Source: Bacillota bacterium (GTDB lineage Bacteria; Bacillota; Dehalobacteriia; UBA4068; UBA4997). Taken from it: DNA of 64,000 bases. Positions within the stretch are counted from its first letter, which is position 1; every line of letters begins with the position of its first letter. The stretch covers positions 62,001 through 126,000 of the forward strand of contig JAETNY010000003.1 of NCBI GenBank assembly GCA_021771915.1, given 5' to 3'. Below are positions 16,575 through 25,572 of the stretch, in pieces. The position numbers and the translations under genes were made by a program. A model generated the notes under the pieces. That model had not been told where the DNA came from and made no database searches. It saw nothing but the letters and a program-made list of their open reading frames with translations.

Positions 16575-17870
16575 ATGACACTTTTACGGGATATCTCATT
16601 TCTATGGTCAATGATACACGTTGTCGCCCTGTTTTTGCTGCTTTTTGAGCCGCGTTATTCATGGCGCACCACGCTATTGGCCGGTTTTGCCGGCGCTAGT
16701 ACACTGCTTATCGTCAATGTGCTGGCAATGCTCTGGCTGGGGCATGGCATTATTATGACTCTGGCCTTTTTTACCTGCACAATACCCACTTTGATATTAT
16801 TCCTTTTTCTTTCCAAATATCGGGACGGTCGTTTTTTCTTCCTTTTCTGCCTGACGGATACCACTTGCTTCTGGCTGCTGCAAATCACCAACTTTCTGGA
16901 CAGAATAACCGGCGATACCTACGTTATAATGTTAATTAGCCGGCTGATTATCTTTCCTGTGGCAGAATATATTTTCTGGCGCTATCTGCGCATACCTTAT
17001 TTAGAATTACAAAATCATTTGCATAAGGGCTGGTGGTGGATTGCAGCCATTGGCGCCACCTATTATCTGCTTCTGATGTGTACCTCCGTGCCGGTGGACA
17101 CTCCGCTACCGGACACTGCCGGCCTGATACGCATTGCCCTGGTAATGGTGTTAATGCCGCTGACCTATTTAACAATCCTACGCTCCCTCTGGCGCCAGAT
17201 GACATTATATAACAATCAGCAACAGGTGGAACACCAACGCCAGGATTATAACGCCATCCTGCAAAAAATGGAAATGGAAAAAATCTATCGCCACGATATG
17301 CGCCATCATCTGCTGGTTTTAGAAGCCATGCTACAACAGAACGATTCCGCCAACGCCCGGATATATATTAATGAATTAAACGGCCGCCTGACCGGACTGG
17401 CGCAAAAGGTCTGGTCAGCCAACATGCCGGTTAACGCCGTACTCGCCGCCTACATGGCGAAGGCGGAAACGGCTGATTGTAAAATCCAACTCAATGTGAA
17501 TATCCCGGCCAAACTGCCTTATGATGAAATGGATTTGTGCATTATTATCGGTAATGCTTTAGACAATGCCATTCAGGCCTGCCGAAATATTACCGATACC
17601 GCTCAGCGCAAAATTGACTTTCAGCTGGATTTGTCCGATAATCAGCGTTTACGTTTAAGCATAAGCAACGCCTGCCCCCAGCCGCCCAAATTCAACAAGG
17701 ACGGCCTGCCAATTCAGACCAGACCCAAAGACGGCCATGGGTTTGGCCTGCGCAGCATTAAACATCTTGCCAATCAATATGGCGGTCTGCTGAACTGCCA
17801 GTGGGCAAACGCAACATTTCAATTAAACATTGTTTTATTTCCTCTCAAGAACAAGACAGCAGATTTGTAA
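16575..17870 (+). CDS. GHKL-type membrane sensor histidine kinase (AgrC-like)
   Basis: A 431-residue protein. About six hydrophobic segments occupy the first 210 residues. A cytosolic helix with the phospho-acceptor region IYRHDMRHHLLVLEAML follows (about residues 235-255), then a GHKL ATPase domain with the N-box IIIGNALDNAIQAC and the G-box GHGFGLRSI. This is the AgrC/CitA-like class, which often senses peptides. No response regulator gene lies next to it, so it is an orphan here. It may be co-transcribed with the ABC importer by read-through. AGAAAGG precedes the ATG. It converges on the FtsX-type permease with a 12-bp gap. Confidence 0.85.
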   Translation: MTLLRDISFLWSMIHVVALFLLLFEPRYSWRTTLLAGFAGASTLLIVNVLAMLWLGHGIIMTLAFFTCTIPTLILFLFLSKYRDGRFFFLFCLTDTTCFWLLQITNFLDRITGDTYVIMLISRLIIFPVAEYIFWRYLRIPYLELQNHLHKGWWWIAAIGATYYLLLMCTSVPVDTPLPDTAGLIRIALVMVLMPLTYLTILRSLWRQMTLYNNQQQVEHQRQDYNAILQKMEMEKIYRHDMRHHLLVLEAMLQQNDSANARIYINELNGRLTGLAQKVWSANMPVNAVLAAYMAKAETADCKIQLNVNIPAKLPYDEMDLCIIIGNALDNAIQACRNITDTAQRKIDFQLDLSDNQRLRLSISNACPQPPKFNKDGLPIQTRPKDGHGFGLRSIKHLANQYGGLLNCQWANATFQLNIVLFPLKNKTADL

Positions 17871-17882
17871 ATCATATAAATC

Positions 17883-19070
17883 CTAATCATAACGCAGAGC
17901 GTCAATCGGCTCCAACCGTGCCGCCCGGTTGGCCGGCAGAAAACCAAAAACAACGCCCAGCCCCACAGAAACCCCAAAGGAAAGCAGCATCGCGTCAGGA
18001 GCCAGCTGAAACGGCAGTTGTCTAAACCAGCAGGCAATCAGGCTGACCACCAAACCCGACGCCAGACCCAACAGTCCGCCCACCGCGCTGGTACTGCCGG
18101 CTTCAATAATAAATTGCAGACGAATATCACGTTTCCTGGCGCCAAAAGACTTGCGCACACCGATTTCCCTGGTGCGCTCGGAAACGGAAACCGACATAAT
18201 ATTCATAATACCCACGCCGCCCACTAACAGCGCAATACCGGCAATCGCGGAAAGTACGGACAGCATGCTGTTCTGCATAGCCAGCAGCATCGCCATACGT
18301 TCTTTCTGGCTGACTACCTTAAAATAATCATCACTCGCATAGCAATCCAGCAATTCGGCCTCAATCGCCGCCACTGCCGCCTCGGAACAATCGCGCGTAA
18401 CAGAATTAAGCGTATAATTACTAACAAAAGCCGTTTCGCCCATTTTTAACACATTACTATATGGGATATAGACAATATCGTCCACACTGCCCTCGCCATT
18501 TTGTACAGAAAATTCATCATAAGCAATCAGCACACCAATTACCGTATAATTGCGGCCCCGGATTTTAAGCGTATTTCCCAACGCCTGACCGCCCATAATT
18601 TTTTCAGCAACATAACTGCCTACTACGCAGACATTAGAGCGCCGCTCCACGTCCATATACTGCAAAAAATTGCCCTCCGCCAGCTCCAGCAGCTGGGTTT
18701 TTGGGTAGTCCTCGCCAACCCCGGCCACCGCCGTTTTTCCATAACGCGTATTGCCATATTTTATGCCGCCGCTCAATCCAACGCTAGGGCTTAAATCACA
18801 AAGCAAATCTGGATTTTCTTCCACCAACGCATACATATCCTCAACTGAAATCTGCCGTGTGGAATCGCGGCTGTAAATATTAACCGTAATCATGTTTGCG
18901 CCAAGGTGCTCAAACTGCTCCTCAACCTGCGCCAGCGTGCCCCGGCCAATAGTCATAATGGCAATAACCGCCGCCACGCCGACAATAATCCCCAGCATGG
19001 TCAGCAAAGAGCGTACCTTGCGCGCCAATAGACTTTTAACAGCCATAACCAAAGCCTGACGAATATCCAT
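17883..19070 (-). CDS. MacB/FtsX-type ABC permease (third of the cluster)
   Basis: A 395-residue membrane protein with the MacB permease layout. The first helix near 20-45 lies in SLLARKVRSLLTMLGIIVGVAAVIAI, a large external MacB_PCD domain spans about 50-260, and three helices follow near 270-385 with GGVGIMNIMSVSVSERTREIGVRKSFGARKRDI. It lacks an ATPase domain, so it must borrow the ATPase encoded upstream. It follows the 191-residue membrane protein gene by 23 bp and shares its promoter. A role in export or cell-envelope defence is inferred. Confidence 0.87.
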   Translation of the reverse strand: MDIRQALVMAVKSLLARKVRSLLTMLGIIVGVAAVIAIMTIGRGTLAQVEEQFEHLGANMITVNIYSRDSTRQISVEDMYALVEENPDLLCDLSPSVGLSGGIKYGNTRYGKTAVAGVGEDYPKTQLLELAEGNFLQYMDVERRSNVCVVGSYVAEKIMGGQALGNTLKIRGRNYTVIGVLIAYDEFSVQNGEGSVDDIVYIPYSNVLKMGETAFVSNYTLNSVTRDCSEAAVAAIEAELLDCYASDDYFKVVSQKERMAMLLAMQNSMLSVLSAIAGIALLVGGVGIMNIMSVSVSERTREIGVRKSFGARKRDIRLQFIIEAGSTSAVGGLLGLASGLVVSLIACWFRQLPFQLAPDAMLLSFGVSVGLGVVFGFLPANRAARLEPIDALRYD

Positions 19071-19093
19071 AGGCTTACATCTCCAAAATTTAT

Positions 19094-19669
19094 TTACAAG
19101 ACCTTTTCGGCCAGCATATCCGTCTCGCCCAGTATTTTATGCAACCGGAACAAAACCACCACCAGCCAGATACTCACGCCAACACTAACCAAAGACCAGC
19201 CGATAAGCAGCAAATCTAGTGCGTATCCAATCAGACTGACAAGATAAAGCAATATGCCTCCGCCCATACAGCCCAGATACCATTTACGGCAGCCAGTCAG
19301 TTCAGCAACAATACTGCGGCCGGGCAGATAATCTGCCGCCAACTCCACCAGCGCCGTCAGAAAATAAGCCTGAAAGAAAAAACTAACCAGAAAAACGATT
19401 AGGAATACCCATAAATGGTTATCAAACTGCGCCAGATAACCTGGCCATTTCAGCAATTCATAAGCAAACAGCAGCAGACAGGGCAAACCCAGTCGATTTA
19501 ATTCCGGCCGTAGAGCGTTCAACCGCCGTATCGCCAAAAATAATAACAGATAACCCACAAAATTGGGTATCAGGCTAAAGCCGTTAATATCAACATTAAG
19601 CAACAGAAAAATGTAACCCCAGGCCACCAAATTCACACCGGCCGTCAGCCTTTCACGTTCAATCATCAT
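19094..19669 (-). CDS. Unrecognised membrane protein, about five helices
   Basis: A 191-residue hydrophobic protein (MIERERLTAGVNLVAWGYIFLLL...) with five likely helices and no motif I recognise. The GGGAGGGG site sits very close to the first ATG, so translation may start at the second ATG three bases later. It is the first gene after a promoter wrapped in a 15-bp inverted repeat and is followed by an FtsX-type permease. It may be an accessory subunit of the exporter; that is only inferred from position. Confidence 0.6.
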   Translation of the reverse strand: MMIERERLTAGVNLVAWGYIFLLLNVDINGFSLIPNFVGYLLLFLAIRRLNALRPELNRLGLPCLLLFAYELLKWPGYLAQFDNHLWVFLIVFLVSFFFQAYFLTALVELAADYLPGRSIVAELTGCRKWYLGCMGGGILLYLVSLIGYALDLLLIGWSLVSVGVSIWLVVVLFRLHKILGETDMLAEKVL

Positions 19670-19679
19670 AACCCCTCCC

Positions 19680-19729
19680 TAACACATATTTTATATTTAA
19701 ATTATACCATAAAATATGTGTTAAGTCAA
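19680..19729 (-). promoter_or_regulatory. Promoter flanked by a 15-bp perfect inverted repeat (operator)
   Basis: On the minus strand TTGACT-17-TATAAT is a strong sigma-A promoter. The repeat arm TAACACATATTTTAT (19709-19723) fills the spacer. Its inverse ATAAAATATGTGTTA (19680-19694) lies just past the -10 at the transcript start. A dimer bound at both arms would block the promoter. The regulator is not evident; PadR-, GntR- and XRE-type proteins are candidates. Confidence 0.7.
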
Positions 19730-19739
19730 TTTTTAGGCA

Positions 19740-20486
19740 TTAACGAACCATACCCTCCTCGGCCTGAACAACTGCCTCTGGGCTATCCGGCTGCCCATCA
19801 TAGACAATTTTGCCGTCCTCAAGACGAATAATCCGCTGCGCCTGCCGGGCAATCGCATTATCATGCGTAATTAAAACAATCGTCCGCCCCTCGTTATTCA
19901 ACAGCTGCAAATAACCCAAAACCTCGCGGCCGGTCTGGCTGTCCAGCGCACCGGTTGGCTCGTCGGCCAGAATAACCGCCGGCTCCCCGGCCAAAGCCCG
20001 GGCAATCGCCACACGCTGCTGCTGACCGCCAGAAAGCTGGCTTGGCACATTGTTAGCCTTATCCGCCAGCCCCACCTGCTCCAGCAGCTTCAAAGAGCGC
20101 TTATGCCGCTCGCCGGCCGACATACCGGCATAAAGCATAGCCAGTTCCACATTTTCACACAAATTCAGCTTGGGAATTAAATTGTACTGCTGAAAAATAA
20201 ACCCCAGCGTCTTATTGCGCAGTTTGGCCTTGGCGTCGTCATTCATGGCCAAAACATCTTCGCCGGCCAGATGATAACTGCCGGAGGTTGGTACATCCAG
20301 ACAACCAATAATATTCATACAGGTGGATTTACCGCTGCCGGAAGCGCCCACAATCGCCACAAACTCGCCCCGGCATATATCCAGCGTCACCCCGTCCAGT
20401 GCATGCACCGCCGTTTCTCCCGTCTGATAAATCTTAAAAATATTCTCCAATCTAATCAACGTATCTTCCTGCTTAAATTCCGCCAT
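19740..20486 (-). CDS. MacB/LolD-type ABC exporter ATP-binding protein
   Basis: The start is taken at the ATG at 20486 (MAEFKQEDTLIRL), with AGGAGG eight bases upstream, giving 248 residues; the longer track start overlaps the adaptor gene. Walker A is IVGASGSGKSTCMN, the signature is [15 protein letters not shown], and Walker B is VILADEPTGALD, as in the MacB/LolD group. It is the only ATPase in this cluster and probably serves the permeases at 22043 and 23408 and perhaps the one at 17883. It lies 16 bp after the adaptor gene. Confidence 0.9.
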   Translation of the reverse strand: MAEFKQEDTLIRLENIFKIYQTGETAVHALDGVTLDICRGEFVAIVGASGSGKSTCMNIIGCLDVPTSGSYHLAGEDVLAMNDDAKAKLRNKTLGFIFQQYNLIPKLNLCENVELAMLYAGMSAGERHKRSLKLLEQVGLADKANNVPSQLSGGQQQRVAIARALAGEPAVILADEPTGALDSQTGREVLGYLQLLNNEGRTIVLITHDNAIARQAQRIIRLEDGKIVYDGQPDSPEAVVQAEEGMVR

Positions 20487-20502
20487 TTTTATTGCCTCCT
20501 TT

Positions 20503-21993
20503 TTATTGCTCACTATCTGCATTTTTAACACCGGTCGGAATGGCAATTTTTTCGCCCTCCTGCAAACCAGAAATAACCTCTACATAATAATCGTCATTCA
20601 TGCCCAACTCAACCTCTCGCCAGGAATAGCCCGGCAAATCGCTGGGCTGGCCGGCTGTTCCCTCGCTATCGGCCACCAAAAGCATACTGCCCCGGCTAAT
20701 AGCGTTCATTGGCACCACCAGCACGTTTTCCGCCTGCTGCAAAACAACCTCCGCATTAATATTCATGCCCGGCAAAAGTGCGCCAAAATCCTCCAATGTC
20801 ACGGTGATTGGATAGGTGGTAACGCCGTTATTGCTGTTGCCCTTAATGCTTATCTTGCTGACATAACCGGTAAACTCCTGCCCCTGCAAAGCATCGGCCA
20901 CAACTCGCACCGGCTGCCCAACCTGCATCAGGCCAATATCCAACTCGTCCACATTCATCACAAATTCCAGCTGACGCATATCATAAATCACCGCCATTTC
21001 GCTGGCGTTATTATTAGAATCTATCGTGTCGCCTCGCTCAAATTTTTTCTCAATTACCGTACCGGCAATCGGCGAGATGATAGTATAATCGTCCAGCGCC
21101 GCCTGCGCATTCTGTAATTCAATCTGCGCCCGTTGCAGGGTGTTTTCCACACTGCTGTCCGTCAGGCGCAGCAGTATCTGCCCCTGATGCACTTCCGCTC
21201 CCTCCTGCACCAGTATTTCAGCCACATCGCCGCGACATTTGGCCAAAACCTGCTCACTATAACTATAATCAAAAATACCACTACGCACCGCTGTAAAACC
21301 GCCAGCTTCCGCTGTGGCCCAATCTCCCTCCTGCAAGCTGCCGGGATTTGCCACCAGAATTGTCACCTTATGCGTCAAAACTCCATTGCTCACCTGCTCC
21401 ACACTGGCGATTTCCTTAATGGTTCCGGCAATACGCTGACCAGTGCTTTCCAAAATCACCTCGGCCGGCTGGCCTGCCTGCAACTGTTCAGCGTCGGCAA
21501 TTTGAAAGGGCAGTTCCAGCTGCATTGTATTTCGGTCGCGCAGATAAATCAACTGACTGCCCACATTAACGCTGTCACCCAGCGCGCAATGAATTTTCAC
21601 CACCTGCCCGGCGGCCGGAGCGCCAACCTTAAGCTTGTCAAAATCGGCCTGTGCGTCTCGCAAATTAAGTTGGCTGATTGTATAACTGTTCTGCGCCTTG
21701 CCAGCGTCAATCTGATAAAGCAGCTGGCCGGCCTCAATCATATCGCCCTCTTTAAAAGGCGCGCTCAAAACTTCGCCGGTTACCAGCGCCTTTACTGTAT
21801 AGGAATTTACCGGCTGCACCGTGCCAACCCCCTCCAGGGTGGATATAATATTGGCGCGCTCAACCAGCTGATAACGATAGGCCGGGCTCTCCGCACCCTG
21901 CTTATTATTAACGCGACTCATGAACCACCAGCCAGCACCGCCAGCCGCCAGCAGCAACACCATAATCAGCCAAAATTTTTTTGATTTCAACAT
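20503..21993 (-). CDS. MacA-like periplasmic adaptor / HlyD family membrane fusion protein
   Basis: The start is the ATG at 21993 (MLKSKKFWLIMVLLLAAGG), with GGGGG upstream, giving 496 residues; the 38 extra residues in the track lie in the leader. An N-terminal membrane anchor is followed by a split biotinyl-lipoyl domain (TVKALVTGEVLSAPFKEGDMIEAGQLL and TIISPIAGTVIEKKFERGDTI) with an alpha-hairpin and beta-barrel domains. Such adaptors link MacB-type permeases to export across the envelope. Its downstream ATPase and upstream permease fit a MacAB-like tripartite pump. Confidence 0.87.
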   Translation of the reverse strand: MLKSKKFWLIMVLLLAAGGAGWWFMSRVNNKQGAESPAYRYQLVERANIISTLEGVGTVQPVNSYTVKALVTGEVLSAPFKEGDMIEAGQLLYQIDAGKAQNSYTISQLNLRDAQADFDKLKVGAPAAGQVVKIHCALGDSVNVGSQLIYLRDRNTMQLELPFQIADAEQLQAGQPAEVILESTGQRIAGTIKEIASVEQVSNGVLTHKVTILVANPGSLQEGDWATAEAGGFTAVRSGIFDYSYSEQVLAKCRGDVAEILVQEGAEVHQGQILLRLTDSSVENTLQRAQIELQNAQAALDDYTIISPIAGTVIEKKFERGDTIDSNNNASEMAVIYDMRQLEFVMNVDELDIGLMQVGQPVRVVADALQGQEFTGYVSKISIKGNSNNGVTTYPITVTLEDFGALLPGMNINAEVVLQQAENVLVVPMNAISRGSMLLVADSEGTAGQPSDLPGYSWREVELGMNDDYYVEVISGLQEGEKIAIPTGVKNADSEQ

Positions 21994-22042
21994 ATTATAT
22001 CCCCCTAACCAAAATTTACTGTATCTCCCCGGCTTATATTTC

Positions 22043-23314
22043 TTAATCGGAGTTGATTGCCACAACCGGCTCCATTTTGGCCGCCTGATTAGCCGGATAA
22101 CGGCCAAACACTACGCCAATTAAAACAGACACACCAAACGCCGCCAAAATCGACACAATGGGTATGCTCATATAGGCAATATCAATCGAATAGGAAACAC
22201 CCTCGCCAAGATAAAGAGAGCCCATAGCCCTGCTAACGAACACCGTTGCCAGAAGCCCCACCACAATACCAAACGCACCGCCTATCAGACTGGTTATAAT
22301 CGACTCCATTGTAAACTGCCGCCGGATATCCTGATTGGTAGCGCCAAAAGCCTTGCGAATACCAATCTCTTTAGTGCGCGCCTGCACACTGGCCAGCATC
22401 ACATTCATAATACCCACGCCGCCGATAAGCAGCACAATTACAGCCAGCACCATATATTCAAAGGCCATACCATAAATAATACCATTCATTTGATGAACCG
22501 TACCGCTGAATGTGTAAGCCGCAAAACTCCAAACCGAATATCCTTTATCATAACCCGTAACCTGCCTGCACATTTCCTCAATAGCAAGCTGCGCATCATA
22601 CATAGTATCCTCGCTGGTTGCCTGAATAAAATAATGGTCCTGATAATAGGTGTTCTGATTGCGCAGGGTTTTGCCAACCATGCGCTGCGCATTTGGATAA
22701 GGAATATAGATGCCATAATTTTCACTTTCAATACCCTGCACAACCCTGCTGGTTACACCAACTATGGTATAATTTTCACCCCATATTTTCAGCGTTTTGC
22801 CCAAAGCGTCACCGCCCAGTAATTCATCAGCAATACTACTGCCTATCACGCAAACTTTGCGGCTGCGCTCCATATCCATATGCTCCAGGAAACGCCCCTC
22901 CTTCAACTGCATTGGCACTATCATATCAATATAATCTTCGTCAACGCCCAGCAGAAGCTGATATTTCGGCTCATTGCCCTCATAACGCACACCGCCGCTT
23001 AACTCAAACGTAACATATGGCGAAATAGCCTTAATAACCTCCTGGTTCGCGTCCACCGCGCGCTCCATATCCTCCGCGGTAATGCTTGTTGCCGCATTAT
23101 CTACATGATTATAAATGTAAGCATTTATCAGACCCGGCACATATTCTTCGACTTCAACGTCGCTAAAATTAAACAATATATTGCTCATTGTCAAAATAAA
23201 CACCACACCAGCCACACCAATCACCATACCCAGCATGGCATGCAGAAAACGCGCCCTGTTTGCGCATAAATTTTTGATTGATGTTTGAAAAATCTGTTTA
23301 ACGTCCATCATCAT
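22043..23314 (-). CDS. MacB/FtsX-type ABC permease under ECF promoter control
   Basis: A 423-residue permease with the helix-external domain-three helix plan of MacB. Its first helix lies in FLHAMLGMVIGVAGVVFILTM, and GGVGIMNVMLASVQARTKEIGIRKAFGATNQDI precedes the last helices. There is no ATPase domain. AAGGGGG precedes the ATG. An ECF-type promoter (23339-23371) lies just upstream, so this gene, the adaptor and the ATPase probably form an operon of the ECF regulon. It resembles the two other permeases of the cluster. Confidence 0.88.
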   Translation of the reverse strand: MMMDVKQIFQTSIKNLCANRARFLHAMLGMVIGVAGVVFILTMSNILFNFSDVEVEEYVPGLINAYIYNHVDNAATSITAEDMERAVDANQEVIKAISPYVTFELSGGVRYEGNEPKYQLLLGVDEDYIDMIVPMQLKEGRFLEHMDMERSRKVCVIGSSIADELLGGDALGKTLKIWGENYTIVGVTSRVVQGIESENYGIYIPYPNAQRMVGKTLRNQNTYYQDHYFIQATSEDTMYDAQLAIEEMCRQVTGYDKGYSVWSFAAYTFSGTVHQMNGIIYGMAFEYMVLAVIVLLIGGVGIMNVMLASVQARTKEIGIRKAFGATNQDIRRQFTMESIITSLIGGAFGIVVGLLATVFVSRAMGSLYLGEGVSYSIDIAYMSIPIVSILAAFGVSVLIGVVFGRYPANQAAKMEPVVAINSD

Positions 23315-23338
23315 GTACCCCCTTTTAATTTTTCTACT

Positions 23339-23371
23339 CTATATACGTAATGAAAAAGACAAAAGGTTACA
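23339..23371 (-). promoter_or_regulatory. ECF sigma promoter copy 3, driving the MacAB-like operon
   Basis: On the minus strand TGTAACCTTTTG and CGTATATAG are separated by 17 bases counted from the CC to the CGTATA. The -35 and T-run match the two copies near the ECF gene. The predicted transcript begins shortly before the ribosome site of the permease gene at 23314. Confidence 0.62.
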
Positions 23372-23407
23372 TGATTTTAGAATTTTTTAATTTTTTATAT
23401 AAATATT

Positions 23408-24622
23408 TTAATCAGTGTTAATCGCCGCAACCGGCTCCATTTTGGCCGCCTGTGTTGCAGGATAATTACCAGCCAGCAACCCAACCAACAAAGCAAATGC
23501 CAAACCAAACAATACCGGCATAAACAAGATGTTCAAATCGTCTGAAAGAATAATCTTATAATTTTTCAGTATACCAGCCGCTATACCAAACACACCGCCA
23601 AGCAGACTTATAAAAATGCTCTCAAACAGAAACTGCCGCTTAATATCCCGGCTGCTTGCGCCAAAGGCCTTGCGAATACCAATCTCCTGCGTGCGCTGTT
23701 TAACAGCAGCCAGCATGACATTGGCAATACCCACGCCGCCCACAATCAAAATAATCACACCAACCGAACACCAGCATATTATCCAATCGTAAACCGCCCC
23801 CTCTGAACTGGACTGCATATAACGATAGCTGACACAATGCAGCTGCCAGCGCGGCCCCATTGGGCCAAACCTTTCGGTTAGCATATTTTCCACCGCAATA
23901 CGTGCATTGCCAATATTCTCTAACCCGTTGGCGCGCATATAAAAATTATCTATATAATATATACCGTCATAATCATAATTGGGCGTAGTGCGCTCGCCAA
24001 TCATTTTCTGCGCCAGCGTATAAGGCACAAAAACCGTAAGATTGAAAGAAAAATCAAATTCAATTTTATCCATAACACCAATAACCGTGTATTCTTCACC
24101 ATAAAGACGCAGCTTTTTGCCAAGCGCGTCACCGCCCATCAATTTCTCGTTTATGTAAGCGCCAACCACACAAACCCGACGTTCCCGACTAATATCCATC
24201 GTTTGGAAAAACCGGCCCTCATTTATTGATAAGCACGGCACCACCCCCATATAATTTTCATCAGCGCCAATGATAACCATATTATCCAGTGTTTTATCCT
24301 CATATCTTAAACGAGAAAAAAAATTAACGTGTGGACTGACGCCAAGTATATAATCAGGATTTTCCGCCGCCAGCTGCTGCATATCCTCCAGAGTTATATG
24401 CTGTTTCCTATCCACATTTATCAGCGGCGTAATCTGTAAAAGGTCCGGACAGGCATACTCCGCAAACAACTTATTATAATATTTATACATATACGGCCCC
24501 TCAATCAACACGGATACCACAGCCGCCACACCAACCACCATACCCAGCACAACCTGCGCGAAACGTATTTTGTTTAACCAAAGACTGCGAAAAACCATTT
24601 GACCAGTTTGAAAAATATTCAT
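23408..24622 (-). CDS. MacB/FtsX-type ABC permease next to XRE regulator
   Basis: A 404-residue permease with an N-terminal helix in FAQVVLGMVVGVAAVVSVLI, an external domain, and the conserved GGVGIANVMLAAVKQRTQEIGIRKAFGASSRDI before the final helices. It has no ATPase part. It follows the XRE regulator by 33 bp and is probably co-transcribed with it; the next permease downstream has a separate ECF promoter. It may form a heterodimer with the permease at 22043. Confidence 0.87.
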   Translation of the reverse strand: MNIFQTGQMVFRSLWLNKIRFAQVVLGMVVGVAAVVSVLIEGPYMYKYYNKLFAEYACPDLLQITPLINVDRKQHITLEDMQQLAAENPDYILGVSPHVNFFSRLRYEDKTLDNMVIIGADENYMGVVPCLSINEGRFFQTMDISRERRVCVVGAYINEKLMGGDALGKKLRLYGEEYTVIGVMDKIEFDFSFNLTVFVPYTLAQKMIGERTTPNYDYDGIYYIDNFYMRANGLENIGNARIAVENMLTERFGPMGPRWQLHCVSYRYMQSSSEGAVYDWIICWCSVGVIILIVGGVGIANVMLAAVKQRTQEIGIRKAFGASSRDIKRQFLFESIFISLLGGVFGIAAGILKNYKIILSDDLNILFMPVLFGLAFALLVGLLAGNYPATQAAKMEPVAAINTD

Positions 24623-24655
24623 AATCGTCCTCCTTAATCATACACATTTTAATTT

Positions 24656-25342
24656 TTAATCATGCGTCTTCATATTGGCCGCCAGCAGCTTATCAATCGC
24701 CCGGAAATATATGCGATTACCCAGCATGCCCACAATAGCCAGAGCCAGCCCCAACAGCGCCGGCATAAACAATTCCATCCAGGTAAACTGTTCGGATAAA
24801 TTCCAGGTCAACCCCAGCGGCAGAATGGCAACCCCAATAACGGTGCTGAGATTAAACAATGGCCGCGGCCTTTTCATAACCAAAAGCAATATGATGCCGC
24901 CAATGGTCAGCGCAATAGAAAGCGCAGTACAGGCATAAACAATTTTGGGCGTCTGCTGCCAGCCAAAGGCATGAAACCAAAGCGCAATATAAACCGCACC
25001 CATAATAAACAGGCCAATTTCTCCAACGCCCTGTGAAAGCCAGCGGTTATCTTTAATCTCCCGGATTTCTTCCAGCAGCTGCATATTTTTTAACAGCTGT
25101 TCATCAGCGCCGCGCCGGTATTCATGCTCGGAAAAGCGTTCGCCGGCCATCAGTTCATTAATGCTAATGCCCAATTTATCCGCCAAATCCGGAATTAACG
25201 ATATCTCAGGCATATAATTGCCGTTTTCCCAGCGTGAAACGGTCTTATTGGTGACGCCCAACATTTCACCAAGCTGCGCCTGAGTCAATCCTCGCTGCTT
25301 GCGCAGTTCAGCGATAAATCTGCCAATCTTAACCTGTTCCAT
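24656..25342 (-). CDS. Membrane-anchored XRE-family transcriptional regulator
   Basis: The start is the ATG at 25342 (MEQVKIGRFIAEL), with AGGAGG nine bases upstream, giving 228 residues; the track begins at a GTG upstream of that ribosome site. Residues 5-60 form a Cro/CI helix-turn-helix (LTQAQLGEMLGVTNKTVSRWENG). A linker follows, then about four hydrophobic helices in the C-terminal half. Regulators of this shape may sense the membrane or the adjacent transporter. It heads the operon with the permease at 23408. A TGTTATAAT extended -10 sits at 25381-25389 on the minus strand. Confidence 0.85.
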   Translation of the reverse strand: MEQVKIGRFIAELRKQRGLTQAQLGEMLGVTNKTVSRWENGNYMPEISLIPDLADKLGISINELMAGERFSEHEYRRGADEQLLKNMQLLEEIREIKDNRWLSQGVGEIGLFIMGAVYIALWFHAFGWQQTPKIVYACTALSIALTIGGIILLLVMKRPRPLFNLSTVIGVAILPLGLTWNLSEQFTWMELFMPALLGLALAIVGMLGNRIYFRAIDKLLAANMKTHD

Positions 25343-25537
25343 GTCTTTTAACCTCCTAAACACACCATAAATATATATGAATTATAACAAATTTTTTTTA
25401 TTTTGTATTCCTCACAAAAAGCGAAATCACTTTTTTTCGGCAAAATTTTATTTATATTATTACCCATTAACAGCGAATTACCTGCTTAAAGCCCCAATCA
25501 TCTAAAATATCTACTGGAATGACTAATTTGATAAGCA

Positions 25538-25566
25538 TTGACTTTTATCGACTAATTTGCTATAAT
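25538..25566 (+). promoter_or_regulatory. Sigma-A promoter of the chemoreceptor gene
   Basis: TTGACT and a perfect TATAAT are spaced by 17 bases. The start codon lies about 190 bases downstream of the predicted transcript start. Confidence 0.75.
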
Positions 25567-25572
25567 TTTGAT

